Assembly (NCBI GenBank): GCA_012295275.1
Contig: CM022666.1
Span: 14,561,434 to 14,625,433 of the forward strand
Reading direction: 5' to 3'
Origin: Chrysomallon squamiferum
Lineage: Eukaryota > Mollusca > Gastropoda > Neomphalida > Peltospiridae
Length of the DNA: 64,000 bases
Shown one piece after another: positions 10,973 through 25,963 of the stretch. Position 1 is the stretch's first letter, and every line of letters begins with the position of its first letter. The position numbers and the translations under genes were made by a program. The notes under the pieces are model-generated. The model was not told where the DNA came from. It was given only the letters and a program-made list of their open reading frames with translations, and ran no database searches.

Positions 10973-13018
10973 CACAGTCATACACGGACATAGCCAGTCT
11001 GATAATACTTTGAATTTAGCTTTGTACGTATTAGACATCTACTGTTTTGGTTTTTATTAGTTTTATCCTTTTTTTTTACCTACTTACTTTCTTATTTACT
11101 TAATTACTGACTTACTTATTTACTTTTATTTCCATTATTAATTTATTTTTATTGTACTTTTTTATTTAATTAAATTTTGGAACTGAAGCACCTAAATATT
11201 GATAAGAAATGAGTTTTAATATTAATATTTATCCATAGAAATTTTATATGAAGTACAGAATAAATAAATGAAAAAATGAAACAAACAAATAAATATACAA
11301 ATAAATAAATAATGAAAAAAAATAAATAAATAAAAGAACAGATGAAGTAAACGATAAAAGTAGCTTTCCAATTTTCTATTAAAATTTAACCACGAAAACT
11401 ATACATTATTTATGGGAAAGAAAGAAGAAATGTATACAAAGAGACTTGTACAAAACACGTGTAACTTGATCAGGATGCACAAATTCTTAGCGAGACTGAG
11501 GCATATAAAATGTCAGAATCTAATCTGTTCATCGTAATCTGAGCCGCACAGGTGGACAAAGAATCGAGTAAACTGTTTAAAATGTGCTTAGTAATTGTAT
11601 GTTGATATACACATAGCTTCAGTGTCTCTCAAATTACTTCACCATGAAAAAACAACTTAGCATGCTTATACAGTAAGAAGTATTACAATTAAACAGAGAG
11701 ACAGATGAAATTAATAATTAAACGACTAAATAAAAGTAATAAAGTAATAGAAATCTTGTATTCTGGTTTTAAAAATAAGTATTTGAAATCAAACTATTTT
11801 AGATTTTTCAATACGGAACGAGTGAAAACTGAAGAAAATTGTGTTGTAAAAAGTCGCACTCTTTACTATTTCAGTTCCCTTGCTTCGTCAGAGATCGCGA
11901 CTGTCACAGGCGTGCTTCACAGCGGCTTGTTCTGATTTGCTCGTTCATTTTTTTACTCACTCTCTCTCTCACTCACCCCGTCACTCACTGTTTCAGATTC
12001 CGTGCTACTCAGAAGAAAAATTCAGCTGCCCAAGTACAGTGATTCATTCATATGTGACAATAGCAACAAGTTAACTCAGTAATGTGAAAAGTGGTCATTG
12101 CTTATATACAAAATCAGTTAATTGTGTATTTTTTATACCAGGAGAAGAATATGTAAAAGGTACATACTCAAACATACATACATATATATATACACTTACA
12201 TCCCTTCTCACACGTACATAGGCAATACGACGGTGACAGTCGTTACGTTCAGAGGGGTTGGAGGTCACTCCAGTTCGCCTGATTGCTACAGACCTATCCG
12301 CAGAAACTCGATTCGTTACTTGCACAATCACAAATACATTTTTCTTTGTAAATACCGTGTAACCCAATTTTATTTATTTCTCATTAATAAAACTTGCGTT
12401 AGAGTTTTTCTCTCATTCGACAGTTGTCCTTACACGGTAATATTCGCAGCAATTAAATCAAATTGAATTAAATTGCATTAGAGCTTCGCGACAATTTCGA
12501 ATGGAATCGAATATTCGAATCTTTGAACAATATATGTAGTTTGAATAAAAGGTTGTTATAAAAATAAAAATAAAAAAATAAAAATAAAAATAAAACAACA
12601 ACAAAAAAATCACGTCTCATCCGAGTCTCCTATACTTTAGTTCATTTATAGTTTTATTTTTTTCTGTAACAGATTAAAAATATATGAAAGAAAAATATAA
12701 TTGAAGAGATATTTACATTCTTATTAGAAAGTATTTATTTATTTGTAAACACAGTTAAACAACACTTTACCGAATCATTAATATATATATATAAACGAAC
12801 AACAACAACAACTCAACAAAACAAAGCAAAACCAAAGAGAAGAAAAGGAACAAAACAACTAAAAACCGATAATTTTATATTGTAAAGCCAAATTCATCAA
12901 ATTCACCACAAACATGGACAATGTTGGTGTGGGTACACATAGATCTACCTTTCAGCAGAGAAGGATAGAACCATGGAGAGGTGACCGAGGATTGAATCAA
13001 CAAAACGGGACAAATACA

Positions 13019-13131
<113 letters not shown>

Positions 13132-14863
13132 AAAACAATCAGAAAAATGAACGAACGAATTGAAAAACTAAAATTCAGGTAAAGAAATCAAGAAATATAA
13201 TTTAAAGAGTTTAAACAAAAGCTGAATTGATAAACAAAATTTAATAAAAAAAGAAAAGAAAATAAACTGAGAGGGAGAGAGAGTTTCAAACATTGATCTT
13301 GAAATAATAACGACAACAAAATGCTCATTCAAACTTGAATAGTTTAATTTTTTTAATTTTATTTTTTTAAATAGTTTCTTCGCAAGAAAACATATAACTT
13401 CTCGACTTTGTTTGTGTATGTTTAAGCTGTGTATGGACATCACTGTGGTTACATCATATTCGCATGAATTACTCATTTGAGGTGTCTTTGAATGTTTAAA
13501 TAAACTGTACATGATGTCTCACGTGGATTAAACTAGTGAACCAAACAGTGAAGATTCCAGGGTCTGCTTAATCATCAGAAAAATAGGGGAATGAACATAT
13601 ATAATTGTGTATTTTAATTTTCTTTTTTATTAATATTATTATTTATTTATTTATTTTATTTCCATTATAATTTTTATTTATTTATTTATTTATTTATTTT
13701 CATTTAATTTCGGAAAATGGTTTTAGTAGCTAGATAGAAATTTAAAGTATTTTCTTTTTAAAAATTTCTAAACATCACTGACCGAGAAACAACAAGTAAA
13801 ACAAAATAATATAACAGTGAAAGAAGACGATGTAAATAAAACGAATAATAAATAAAGCAACACCCCCAGCAACATCAACACCAATATACCCCACTTGATG
13901 CGGCCATGTTTAGAAGAAACAAATTTCACTCAAGTTTCACAATCCAGGTAGGGAGTTTAAGTTTACAGACGCCCATAGCAAGTTAAATCAGTGATGTGGA
14001 AATCGGTCATGTGGTTTACACAAACACAGGTAATCTCGTATTTTTATATCAGGACACGTATAATGATAAAATAACTTTGTAATTTTGGATGAAAATAAAA
14101 ACGAAGAAAACCGCACGTCGTTGATGGTAGAGAACGAAAAACATTAAAAATCGTATAAAAATTGTCGTCTTTATATATATAAAAAACAATAACAAACAAA
14201 ACAATAATAAAGATTTATTCTGTTGTGTCTTACGTTTATGGAAAAAAAACAACAAAAAAAAAAACAACCTATAAATATAAAATTAAAAAAATTAAAACGT
14301 TCAAAAGATGTAGTAATATTACCATAGTAGTTGATAATATCCGTATCAAGAGATTTGGGACATCGAACATGATATTTATTATCTAGCATATGCAACAAAA
14401 TTTACTTTATTTGGGTACCCATGCATGAACGGAAAATGTATTGTGGATAAAGAAGAAAGATCGTATGAAAAGTAAACTTTACATCGTCAGTTGGACGATG
14501 GAAGTGAATCGACCCATTGACCTGCGACTTCATGTAACCCGAGTACCACATTATATCAGTTTGAAGTGTAATAGTAGAAATAAATAAGCTAACAAAGTTA
14601 GATATACTTCCAAGGTAATTGATTATTGTTTAGAGCGACCTGTCACATTTATATCTGATAATTTAATAATCCAGTAGCAGAACAAATGTACATCTCCATT
14701 TTATCCGATTGCACTTGCAGTCATGACGTATCATTTTGGTCTCGACAGAAGAAACTGTAGAACAAATTTGTACATCTTTGTCAATGTCGCAGTTATTTAC
14801 TGTAGATATATTTAAAATGTACTGTCTAGTTGCTATACTTTGTTAATAATTAAGACAGGACGG

Positions 14864-14985
<122 letters not shown>

Positions 14986-15034
14986 AGATTCAACAAGTAA
15001 TTTATTCTGACGACGCGCTCTTTCATTCAAATAT

Positions 15035-15069
<35 letters not shown>

Positions 15070-15994
15070 TTGTCTATTTTCACTATGTAAAAACGAATAG
15101 AGGTGAAACACTTGTAACTGACTTTCATGGTGTAGGACGTTCAAAGTCATTCATTGTAAGCAGCTGTTATTTGTATCGTCGTAACAACAAAACTTGTAAC
15201 ATGATCAGGATGTGTAAATTCTTAACGAAACTAAGGTGTATAAAATTTCAGAATCTAATCTGTTCATCAGAATCTCAGCCGCGTAGGTAGAGAAAGAATA
15301 ATCTGTTTCAAATGTGTAATTAGTAATTGTATGAAGATATATATGTAATTTCAGGGTCTGTCAAATTGTTTCACCATGTAGTAAAAATTTAACATACTCA
15401 TATAATAAGAAGAAATGCAAAAACATTTTCATTAATTAATTTATTATTGTTATTATTTTTATTATTATTAATTTTTTATTATTATTATTATTATTATTAT
15501 TTTTTTTTTTAGAATTTCACTTGCTTTAAACAAAAGTATAGATGAATATTACACTGTCATTTATTATATGAAAATATCAGTCGTATATTTTTTAAATATT
15601 TTTTTAATTACTATTTAGATTCAGTTAAAATGCACGGAATTTAACGTTTAACAAAAATTAATGACATTCTTTTTCTATTTGTTTTTATACTTCACTGAAA
15701 TCAGTTCAATATGTTCATCTGTTTTGAAGATGGCATTTTTCATAATATGTAAGACATGAAAGCCAGATATAAACAGTACGTGCAAACAACAACATCCACA
15801 TCTAATTTTAGCATTTTTACAGCAACAAATATAACACTGTGTACAAAAGAAAATGTAAACATCAATGAATCTGGATCCTGTCATTTTGGAAGAAACGATA
15901 TTATAGGAACGTGATTAATTATATTAAAATAAAGTTAATCAACCCATCTATTTCTTTAAGACAAAAAACAAAACAAAACCAGACAAACAAACGA

Positions 15995-16031
15995 ATGAGA
16001 TAAAAGAAAAATATATAATAACAACATTTAA

Positions 16032-16087
<56 letters not shown>

Positions 16088-16308
16088 GTATGGACAAATT
16101 TACATACCTTTATCAATGTCGTAGTTAATTACTGTAGGTATATTTTAAAATGTTTTTCCTAGTTGCTATACTTTGTTATTAATTAAGATAATAATAATAA
16201 TAATAATAATAATGTCTGATATTTAATTAGTAATTTAATTAGTAATTAATTACTGTAGGTATATTTTAAAATGTTCTTCCTAGTTGCTATACTTTGTTAT
16301 TAATTAAG

Positions 16309-16377
<69 letters not shown>

Positions 16378-16404
16378 TCTGATATTTAATTAGTAATTTA
16401 TTCT
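15995..16404. repeat. (AAT)n tracts within a ~120-nt tandem duplication
   Basis: AAT tracts lie at about 16036-16085, 16190-16213 and 16311-16376. The last two sit inside a duplicated unit (16132-16240 and 16248-16404) with the same flanking sequence. An older single copy of the flank is at 14797-14850. Confidence 0.85.
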
Positions 16405-17193
16405 GAAGACGTCGCCTGTTACTCCAATATTTACTATTATTTATTTTGTATTTATTGTCTATTTTCAGAATTAAAAACCAATATCTGTAAAACACTTGTA
16501 AATAAATTTAATGGTGTAGGACGTAAAACGAAACCTGTAACTTGATCATAATGTGTAAATTCTTAACGAGACTAAGGTGTATAAAATTTCCGAATCTAAT
16601 CTGTTGATCGGAATCTCAGACGCACAGGTTGACAAAGAATAATCTTTAAAATGTGCTTAGTAATTGTGTGTAGACAGACATGTTGTTTCGGGGTCTCTCA
16701 AATTACGTCACCATGAAGAAACAACTTAACGTATTTAAATAGTGCGGAGTAATGCAAATAAATTTTAATTAATTAAACACACAAAAAAAGGAAACAAACT
16801 AAGAAACAAGTGAAATTAATTAAATTACATAATAAAAGTCGTAATCTTGTATTAGAATATTCATTGTGATAAATCTTGTTCTAATTGTAGAATTTCATTT
16901 GTATTAAACAAAAGTATAGAAGAACATTATACATGTCATTTTTCATACCAAAATATCAGTCGTATATTTTTTTAAATATCTTTTATTTTATTTAGATTTA
17001 GTTAATGCACAGAATGGTTAAGTCAGTATTGCCTTGAGAAATTATTTAAAGAAACAGGCTAATCTTTTACCTAATTGCCAAGAGCAATGCATAATTATTT
17101 TATTGTATTTTATTTTATTCCTGTTTTTGAAAGTTAAAATTCACATATATTTTTGGTGTTCTTCGTTGAATTAATTTTATTCTTACCTTAGAT

Positions 17194-17197
<4 letters not shown>

Positions 17198-17227
<30 letters not shown>
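17198..17227. repeat. Poly-A tract
   Basis: A run of about 30 A residues beside an inverted partial R1 copy. Confidence 0.95.
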
Positions 17228-17228
<1 letters not shown>

Positions 17229-17789
17229 CCGATATTTGTCTTAATTGAACAAAGTTGTTGTATTTCTTTCGCTGGCTTAATTTTTATTTTGTTTTTCATC
17301 TTGAGCTAAATCAAGTATGTTCCGTTTGATGCTAATATTCCCAAGTTATAGTGAATGTGTTGATCGGGCCGAACGAAAATTGCTTTATCTGTAAACGGAA
17401 TACACGACCACAACGTAATACAAACAACATTCATTTTAAAACTGAATTTTATATGACATAAATTATCTACAGAGAAGCACGTAGTACAAGATGTTGAACT
17501 TCTGTAGGATTTACGCATGATACACTTATTTATCTAACGTTTAACAAAAATTAATGATAAACGTTTTCTATTCGTTTTTATACTTCACTGAAATCAGTTC
17601 AATATGTTTATCTGTTTTGAAGATGGCATTATTGATAATATGTAAGACATGAAAGCCAGATATAAACATCTACATTTTAGCATTTTTACTGCTACAAATG
17701 TAACTCTGTATGAAAAGAAAATGTAAACATCAACGAATCTGGATACTGTCAGTTTTGAAGAAAACAAAACGTGATTATTAACAAAGTAT

Positions 17790-18415
17790 TGTTATTGTTG
17801 CTTTTTCTTGCTGCACCTTGTTGTTCGTTGCTGTTGCTGTCGGCTGTTGTTGTTTGTGGTTGTTGCTGTTCATTGTTGTTTGTTGTTGTAGTTGGGTGTT
17901 GTTGAAGTTCGTTGTTGCTAGTTGTTGTTCTTGCTGTTGTTGATTGTAGTTAGTTGTAGTTGGTTGTGGTGGTGATGGTGGTTGTGGTTCTTGTAGTTGG
18001 TTGTTGTTGTCGTTGGTTGTTGTTCTCGTTGGGTGCTGTTGTAATTGGTTGTTGCTGTTGTTTCTTTTTTTTTGTTGTGGTATTTGTTGTTTTGGTTGTT
18101 GTTGGTTGTTTTTGTTTGTTGTTCATTGTTATTGTTAGTTCTTCTTGTTGCACTTTGTTGTTATTGCTGTTGCTGTTATTGTTGGTTGTTGTTGTTTCCG
18201 CTTGTTGTTCCTCATTGTTTGCTGTTGTTGCTTGTTGTTGTTGATGGTTGTTGTTGTTGATGGTTGTTGTCGTTAATTGTTGTTGTAGTTGATTGTTGTC
18301 GTTGGATGTTGTTCAAGTTCGTTGTTGTTGCTTTTGTTGTTGGTTATTGTTTTTGCTGTTGTTGTTGGTTGTTGTTGGTTTTAGTTAGTTGTTGCTCTTG
18401 TTGTTGTTGTTCCAG
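17790..18415. repeat. Imperfect GTT-rich satellite-like tract
   Basis: About 625 nt built almost wholly from GTT with GCT, GGT and CGT variants. The top strand is nearly free of A except at variant units. Frames through it are Val/Cys-rich on one strand and Thr/Gln/Asn-rich on the other, which follows from the trinucleotide and is not evidence of a gene. A short inverted AAC-rich piece lies at 19234-19290. Confidence 0.85.
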
Positions 18416-19018
18416 ATATTAGATCCGAAAATAGATATTCAAGTAAATAATCGTTTATTCATAAATTCTCTGATTACCAATAAACGATTATGATTCTGTA
18501 CAAATAGAATCCAGTTTTACCAGTTTGATGTGCAGTCATTCCGCGGCTTACTATTTCTTTCCGTTCTTACGTGCGTCTGTAAGTCTGGTAAGTAACGTAC
18601 AGTTTTCATCTTAGTCAAATATTTATCTACGTATACAATTATAATATAAATGTATTTTATCTGAAATATCTTAAATATGATACACTGGTAGGGAACGCAC
18701 TGGGACAGGAGGACAAAGTCCAATCACGACCTCACAAGCGAAGTCTGATGCCGCTTACGAGACTTGAACGTACAATGGCGGACTATGTTTCATTTCGGCC
18801 ATGAAGTCAAGATTAAAAGAGTTGCTCAGTAACTGAGAGTAATCATCGCTTCCCACGAAGCACGCCATTCTTTCTGTCTTTCGTCATTTCTGCGCACATC
18901 TATATTTTGTCAGATATATATATATCTGTGTGTATGTATCTCTGTGTATGTATCTATATATGTATGTCTGCATATGTGTCTGTCTATGGATGGGTGCACA
19001 TACATATATATATCTATA
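18416..19018. other. Non-repetitive island, no gene recognised
   Basis: Base composition at 18500-18900 is more balanced than in the neighbours, and I saw no second copy in the window. A perfect 13-bp inverted repeat (18447-18459 with 18479-18491, 19-nt loop) sits at its left edge. No coding frame of note was recognised. Confidence 0.5.
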
Positions 19019-19501
<483 letters not shown>

Positions 19502-20080
19502 TTAGTTAATAGACGTATTGAAAGATGTTTAGATAATGCCAGTATGTTTGTATTTGCGTTTAAGCATGTTAATGTTCATTGTTTCTGTTAATCAGTACCA
19601 CGATCAGACTGTCTGTATATTTCTTTATTTCTTATTACTGCCGTTATTATTAACATTATTATTGTTATTATTAATAATAATTTTGTGTTATTCGTATGGT
19701 TTAGTTAATCCATTGGAGAAGATACTTAAATGAATTTTAATTTTACAATATTTTTATCTTTTAAGTATCATGCTTATTGAGATACATGTATATAAAATTG
19801 AATACGGCAAATACCAGTGAACGAGAGATGTCACAGATTTCTACTTTTTCAAATATTTTAAAATCTACGTGTCATCGTCAACCTTGTATTTTTCAAAATT
19901 AAATTTTACAACAGACGTTCAGCTGGAGTTTCAAACAAAACTGGTGTAAACACTGATATGGACTTCTGATAACGGAACTTGACCTATGTAACTGCTGAGT
20001 AGGATTTGTGTCACATGCTGCGAGAAACGCCCACCTTAACATACAAGTTTTAGTTTAGTTTTAAAACTGAAGAACAATCT

Positions 20081-20194
20081 GTTTTGTCACGTGTTGCGAT
20101 CATGTGTCACACGCTTCTGTTTTGTCACGTGTTGCGATCATGTATCACGCGTTTCTGTTTTGTCACGTGTTGCGATCATGTGTCACGCGCTTCT
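20081..20194 (+). repeat. 38-bp unit in three tandem copies, each with CACGTG
   Basis: Units start at 20081, 20119 and 20157. Each contains a CACGTG palindrome and TGCGATCATG. The matching site in copy 0 (about 720-762) has a single unit, so the expansion is younger than the module duplication. Confidence 0.9.
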
Positions 20195-23100
20195 GTTTCG
20201 CGAGGAAAGCCCACCAAGAGAATTGTGATAACTGTATTATTTTGTAACAGACAACATCTTTCTCTTACTTTTTACATACTAAGTGTTATTTATCGGGTTA
20301 CACGTTAAGAAATCTTGTTATACAAAATTAACATGTAAAATATTTATCAAATAAGGATATATAATATTTATTAGAACATGCCTGAAAATATGGAAGAAAA
20401 TACAACTGGTAGAAAATATGTAATAGAATTTGTGCTTTAGTCAAGAAAAATCAGAAAGAAACCTTAGAAATAATTTAAAAAAAAGAACAAAGGACCAAAA
20501 GAGTTAGTAATGTTACCACAGTGGTTAATAGAAATCGTATCAGGAGATTTGGGACAGCCAATTTGATATTTATTATCTAGCACATGAAAGAAAATTTACT
20601 TTAATGGAAAGTTTTTAGTGGATAAAGAAGAAAAATCGTAGGAATAGTAAACTTTATATCTTCAGATGAACCATGCAGGTGAATTGACCCATTGACCTAT
20701 GACTTGCAAAATCACAAATACACTTCACCTTGTAAATACCCGAGTAACCCGAGTAGCAGATTTTCCCAGCTTACAGTGTAATAATGGTGTAGGACGTTCA
20801 AAGACATTCATTGTAAGAAGCTGTTATTTGCATCGTCGCTAACAACAAAATGTGCAATTCTTAAAGAGACTAAGGTGTATAAAATTTCTGAATCTAATCA
20901 GTTCATCAGAATATCAGACTCATAGGTAGACAAGGTGCCGAATAATCTGTTTAGAATGTGCTTAGTAATTGTATGTAGATAATCAGGGAGTTTCAGAGTC
21001 TCTCAAATTACTTTATAATGAAGTAAAAACTTAACACTTAGAAATAATGTAAATAAATAACTAATCAAACAAACAGATGAAACAAACAATTAAATTACTT
21101 AATAAAAGAAATACAGTAATAGAAATATTGTATTAGAAAACTGACTGTGATAAATCTTGTTTTTAAATGTACATTCATATGTACACGAAGTAAAACTATT
21201 TCAAATATGAATTAGATTTTTCAGTACGGAATTAGTTTATATAAAACTGAAGAACATTTTGTAATAAAAAGTCGCACTCTTTACTACTGAGTCACTCGTA
21301 TTTGACAATCCTTAAGTTTACAAAACCAATAAAAAGTTAAATCACTGATGTGAAAATTATTCAAACAGAGGTAATCACATTTTTATAACAGGGGAAGTAT
21401 ATAATAAAAATACATATACACATTCATAGATATACGCATAGACAGGCAATAGCAGCATAATATACATCGGCAAAACGACGTTACATTCAGAGAGGTTGGA
21501 GTTCACTGCAAGTCGCTTGTTTGCTTGAGTCGTACACCCAGTAACTTGAACCCTGGACCAGTGACTTGCACAAACACAAATACATTTTACTTGTAAATAA
21601 CATGTGACCCGAATTTATTCATTGCTTATTAATAAGACTTGCCAAATAGTTTGTTCTTCTTTCAACAATTGTCCCTATACTGCAATGTGCAAATTTCCGA
21701 ATGGATAAAAATTGAATTAAACTGAAACTTTAAACAATGTATGTAGTTGCTATATAAAATTGTAATGAACCAATAATCACATCTCATCTGAGTCTCCTGT
21801 ATACTATTTTAGTTCATTTATAATTTTATTATTTTCACAGTAACAAATTAAAACTATATGAAAGAAAAAAATAAAGAGAAATGAATTTGGTGAAATTAAA
21901 ATATTATATCAATTTTGAAGAGATATTCAAATTCTCAACATGAATTAGTTATTTGTTTGAAAACACTGTTAACCGCAATAGTACACATCAGTAATACAAA
22001 AAGACCAACTAGCTAACCAACTACCCAAACAATCAAAACAAAACAAACAAACAAACAAACAAACAGACAATCAAAAAAAAAAAAAAAAAAAAAAAAACAA
22101 AAAAACAACACAAGTCCAATAGTTTTATATTGTTAAGCCAAATTCAACAAATTCAACATAAGAATGGATAATTTTGATGTGTGTATAGACAGATCTACCT
22201 TTCTGTTTGTTTGTCTGTCTTTACATGCATCTATCAAGCTGTCTTGATGTGGGTGTATACAGATCTACTTGTGTCAAATAGAGGTATAAGAAAACATTGC
22301 ACCTGACATTTATCATATGAAGATATCAGTACATATTTTTATTAATACATCGTTTATATTTAGATTTAATCAAAAAGCACTGAATATTATTGTCAGTATT
22401 GATTTAATAAATTAATTAAAGAATATACGAAACTGTTATCTGGTTATCACGGTCAATACATTTTTTTTTTTTTTATTTTTTTTTTTTCTTTCTTTCTTTC
22501 TTTTACTTTTTCTTTTTTTGTTTTTTTTTTTCAAAGTTAATTGTTAAAAAAAATTGTTTCGTAAATTAAATTTTTCTTTCCTAAGTTAGTTCAAGAAACA
22601 GCCGAAGTTTAGCTCATATTTAATCAAAATTAATCTGTTATTTTTTCTTTCGCTCACTTAATTTTTATTTTGTTTTTCATCTTGTGCTACATCAAATACA
22701 TTCGTCTTGACGTTATTATTCCCGCGGTATCAGTGAATGATTTGACACAGCCAAACACAATAAATGTATTTGTAAACTGAATATACGACCACATAATATA
22801 GACAACAGTCGTTTAAAATCTGTTGTATGACACAAATTATTTGTACAGAAAGAAAGTAATACAAACTATAGATATTCCTTAGGATTCACGCGTTGTATAT
22901 TTTTTATTCAGCGTTTAGAAAATGATAAATATTTTCATCTCAATAGAACAGACATTATTTTTTTTTTTAATTTCATTAAAATCAGTTCATTGTGTTGATC
23001 TGTTTTAAAGTTGACATATTTGACAATACGTAAGACATGAAAACCGTTTGTGTTAGGTAGTTGCTATGTACGGTTGTTATAAACAATACGTGCAAATAAT

Positions 23101-23369
23101 CACATCTCATCTGAGGTGTTCAGTTCTTTATAATTTTATTATTTTTAATGCTACAAATTAAAAATTAAGTAACGTATGAAAAATAACGCCATATGTTTAA
23201 CCAAACTGATATATTAAAATACCGTATCAATTTTGAAGAGAAGCACCTTGTTAATTTAAATGTGATTATTTATTTTAAAATACAGTTAAACCAGAATATA
23301 TCAAATCTTTAAGGTCAGGCACAAAACAAAACAAATGAAAAAAAAAACAATAGCAATAAAAATAACCAA

Positions 23370-23389
23370 AATATAATAATAATAATAAT

Positions 23390-23428
<39 letters not shown>
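23370..23428. repeat. (AAT)n microsatellite
   Basis: An AAT tract with one interruption, lying between the R1 and R3 blocks of copy 1. Confidence 0.9.
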
Positions 23429-23431
<3 letters not shown>

Positions 23432-23882
23432 TTTTATACTTTTTGTTTCTTCATGTTTAATCGATGTATGACTATACTTATATTGACTGGAACTTCAGTC
23501 AACGGAGGTAATCATCGTCATGGTTACACCATAAACAAATGTTCGTTTGACCCACGCGTGTCAAACTAAAGAACAAAACAACGAAGACTTCAGGGTCTGC
23601 TTAATAATTAGAAAAGAAGAAATCAACAAATAACTTCTTTAATATTAGTATTTGTTTGTTTATGTATGTAGTATGTATGTATATATTTACTTATTTATTT
23701 GTATCTTTAAATAAATCTACCTGTTTATGGATATATTTATGTGTATGCATTAATTAATTAATTATCTAATTAATTTATTGTTGTTGTTTTTTTTGACACC
23801 TAAAAGGAACGAGCGCAGAACAAATGAAAGAAACGTAATTTAATGTTAATCCTTTGAAATTTTAAAATTGAGATGTAAAAAG

Positions 23883-23883
<1 letters not shown>

Positions 23884-23913
<30 letters not shown>

Positions 23914-23933
23914 AAAAATAATAAAAAAAAAAT
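23884..23933. repeat. (AAAT)n microsatellite
   Basis: Equivalent tracts occupy the same place in the other modules (about 4445-4490, and inverted near 35030-35065). Confidence 0.9.
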
Positions 23934-24249
23934 AAGCGTGAATGAATAAACAGCAATATGAAAAAAGGAGAGGAAAGAAGGAGGGAAAAAAAAAAAAAAA
24001 GAACTTAAAATAATGTCCTGACTAAAACCAACAACAGCATACACCACTTGAAATTTTATAACGCGGCTTTGTCTAGAAGTGACAAAGTTCAGTCTACGAT
24101 GACTCACTCAAGTTTCACAATCCAAATAAGCAGTGATCATTGGTTACATACAAACACAGGTAAAGACACGTCTTTATAGCAAGGGAGGTATATGATAAAA
24201 AAGGGTCGGAAGACTTTGGTCCGCGGGCCACATCCGACCCGCGAGAGAT

Positions 24250-24345
24250 TTTGTGTGTGTATCTGTGTGTGTGTGTCTGTGTGTGTGTGTGTGTGTCTGT
24301 GTGTGTGTGTGTCTGTGTGTGTGTGTGTTTGTGTCTGTGTATGAT
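24250..24345. repeat. (GT)n microsatellite upstream of gene 1
   Basis: A GT tract with regular TC interruptions, about 200 nt upstream of the TATA box. Matching CA/GT tracts of different lengths lie at 34665-34695 and 56044-56122 before genes 2 and 3. Confidence 0.9.
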
Positions 24346-24449
24346 ACTTTTGATATCTTGGCCCTCCCCCAAAACACTGCATAACTGTCAGGTCTCCTCT
24401 CTCCAAAAGGTTGTTACGACCCTCTTTAAAAAAAACAGTCGTCCCACGG

Positions 24450-24544
24450 CGTAGTAATATTACCGCAGTGGTTAAATCAAGCCTTATAAGGAGATTTGAG
24501 ATTTCTGCATTGTGTGACTATTTCTACAGGACTGATATAAAAAA
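24450..24544 (+). promoter_or_regulatory. Gene 1 core promoter
   Basis: TATAAAAAA at 24536-24544 lies in a block conserved before all three TRIM genes and the orphan copy. The block starts near GTAGTAATATTACCGCAGTG at about 24450. Transcription probably starts about 25-35 nt downstream of the TATA box. Confidence 0.65.
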
Positions 24545-24564
24545 GACGAAGGATCGAATCTGAG

Positions 24565-24626
24565 TTGAAGCTTAAAAGAAAATAACTGTCAACTTTATCT
24601 TAAAACAAGACTGAATTTTGACTTAG
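24565..24626 (+). other. Gene 1 non-coding first exon (5' UTR)
   Basis: The 3' edge is well defined by ACTTAG followed by GTAAGA at 24627, a strong splice donor kept in four copies. The 5' edge is estimated from the TATA box. No ATG occurs in it. It would splice to the acceptor ending at 26000. Confidence 0.6.
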
Positions 24627-25613
24627 GTAAGATCACTTTGTTTTTTCTTATATTATTATTGTGGTTGTTGTTGTAGTTGTCGCAGTTGTTAATGATGATG
24701 ATGATGATGATTTTACTTTATTATTAGCATGACATTAATGAAGTTTTGTAGGCTTACTCTCATTTCTGTTATATTCTGTTTAGTGATGTAAGAAATGAAA
24801 GTCGTTGTCTTTACTGTAAAGTCTACTATTAGAAGTAAGATACGTTTTATATACGTCTTCCCACAGATAAAATAAAGTTCTTATTGTTATATTATTGTTT
24901 CTACTATTACTATTAGCAGTAGTGATGTTATTGGTATTTTTGTTTTAGTTGTTATTCAAATCATTGTTATTATTATTGTTGTTATAAAATTTGTTGTTAT
25001 TATTATTATTGTCATGCGTCACATTAATTCAATTTTGTAAACTTACACTGATCTCTGTTAAGCTGTTTTTATTCAAGTAAGGAAATAAAGTCGCTGTCGT
25101 TACAACAAAGAATACTCTTACTAGCAGTAATATATATTTTATATGCGCTTTCCCATAAACACGAAAATACATACTTCTTTGATAAACCAGTAAAGAGAAA
25201 AAGTCTGATTCTTCGTGTAATGAGGGGCGATCTCGCGACCTGTCTCACAGTTTTGTCTCCGATCTGTGATTGAACACGCTCCGTATTTGTGTCCGTCGAG
25301 TCGAAATTGTTTTACTCCTTAACAAATTGTTGTAATGATTTTCTTTGTTCTTTTCTTTATCTAACTTTTTTCTTTCTTCGGTGTTATGATAACGAAGAAG
25401 GAAGTTCTGATTTTCACCTCATAAACGTTCGAAATTTGTTAACTATGAAAATATTGTTTGATTCATCAAATTTTGATAACTGGTAACTCGTGGATATAAA
25501 AGAAAATATTAATTCGGTCTTACATACTAGACAAAGGAATCATAAATTTAAAGTTTTGTGAAATTCATATAAATCGAAAAAAAAAAAAATAAAAAAAAAA
25601 AAAAAAAAAAAAA

Positions 25614-25652
<39 letters not shown>

Positions 25653-25903
25653 ATTAATAAATATATAAATAAGTAGATAAAAATATGGAATAAAAATAAG
25701 TTTTTATGATGTAGTAAAGCTATAACTATTTTTCAGAAATACGATTCTTAATTTTCTTTTCTCATCGTTATCGTTGATGTTGTTGTTAGTCCATTCATTT
25801 CTTTATCTCTTATTCTTACTGTTATTGTTATCCATCAACGGAATCAGTGCTAATTATAAAAGCAAATCGGTTTCTTCAGTTCTTAAATGCTTCCTCAGTA
25901 AAT

Positions 25904-25963
<60 letters not shown>

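Noticed and set aside
10788-11038. Cys-Val repeat frames
   Set aside because: Translations of the CA microsatellite on the opposite strand.
17950-18260. Val/Cys-rich and Thr/Gln-rich frames on opposite strands
   Set aside because: Both follow from the GTT-rich tract; neither has flanking coding signal.
18740-18800. tRNA-like B-box string GTTCAAGTCTC on the minus strand
   Set aside because: The flanks do not form a T-stem and no A-box lies at the right distance, so no tRNA or tRNA-derived SINE is called.
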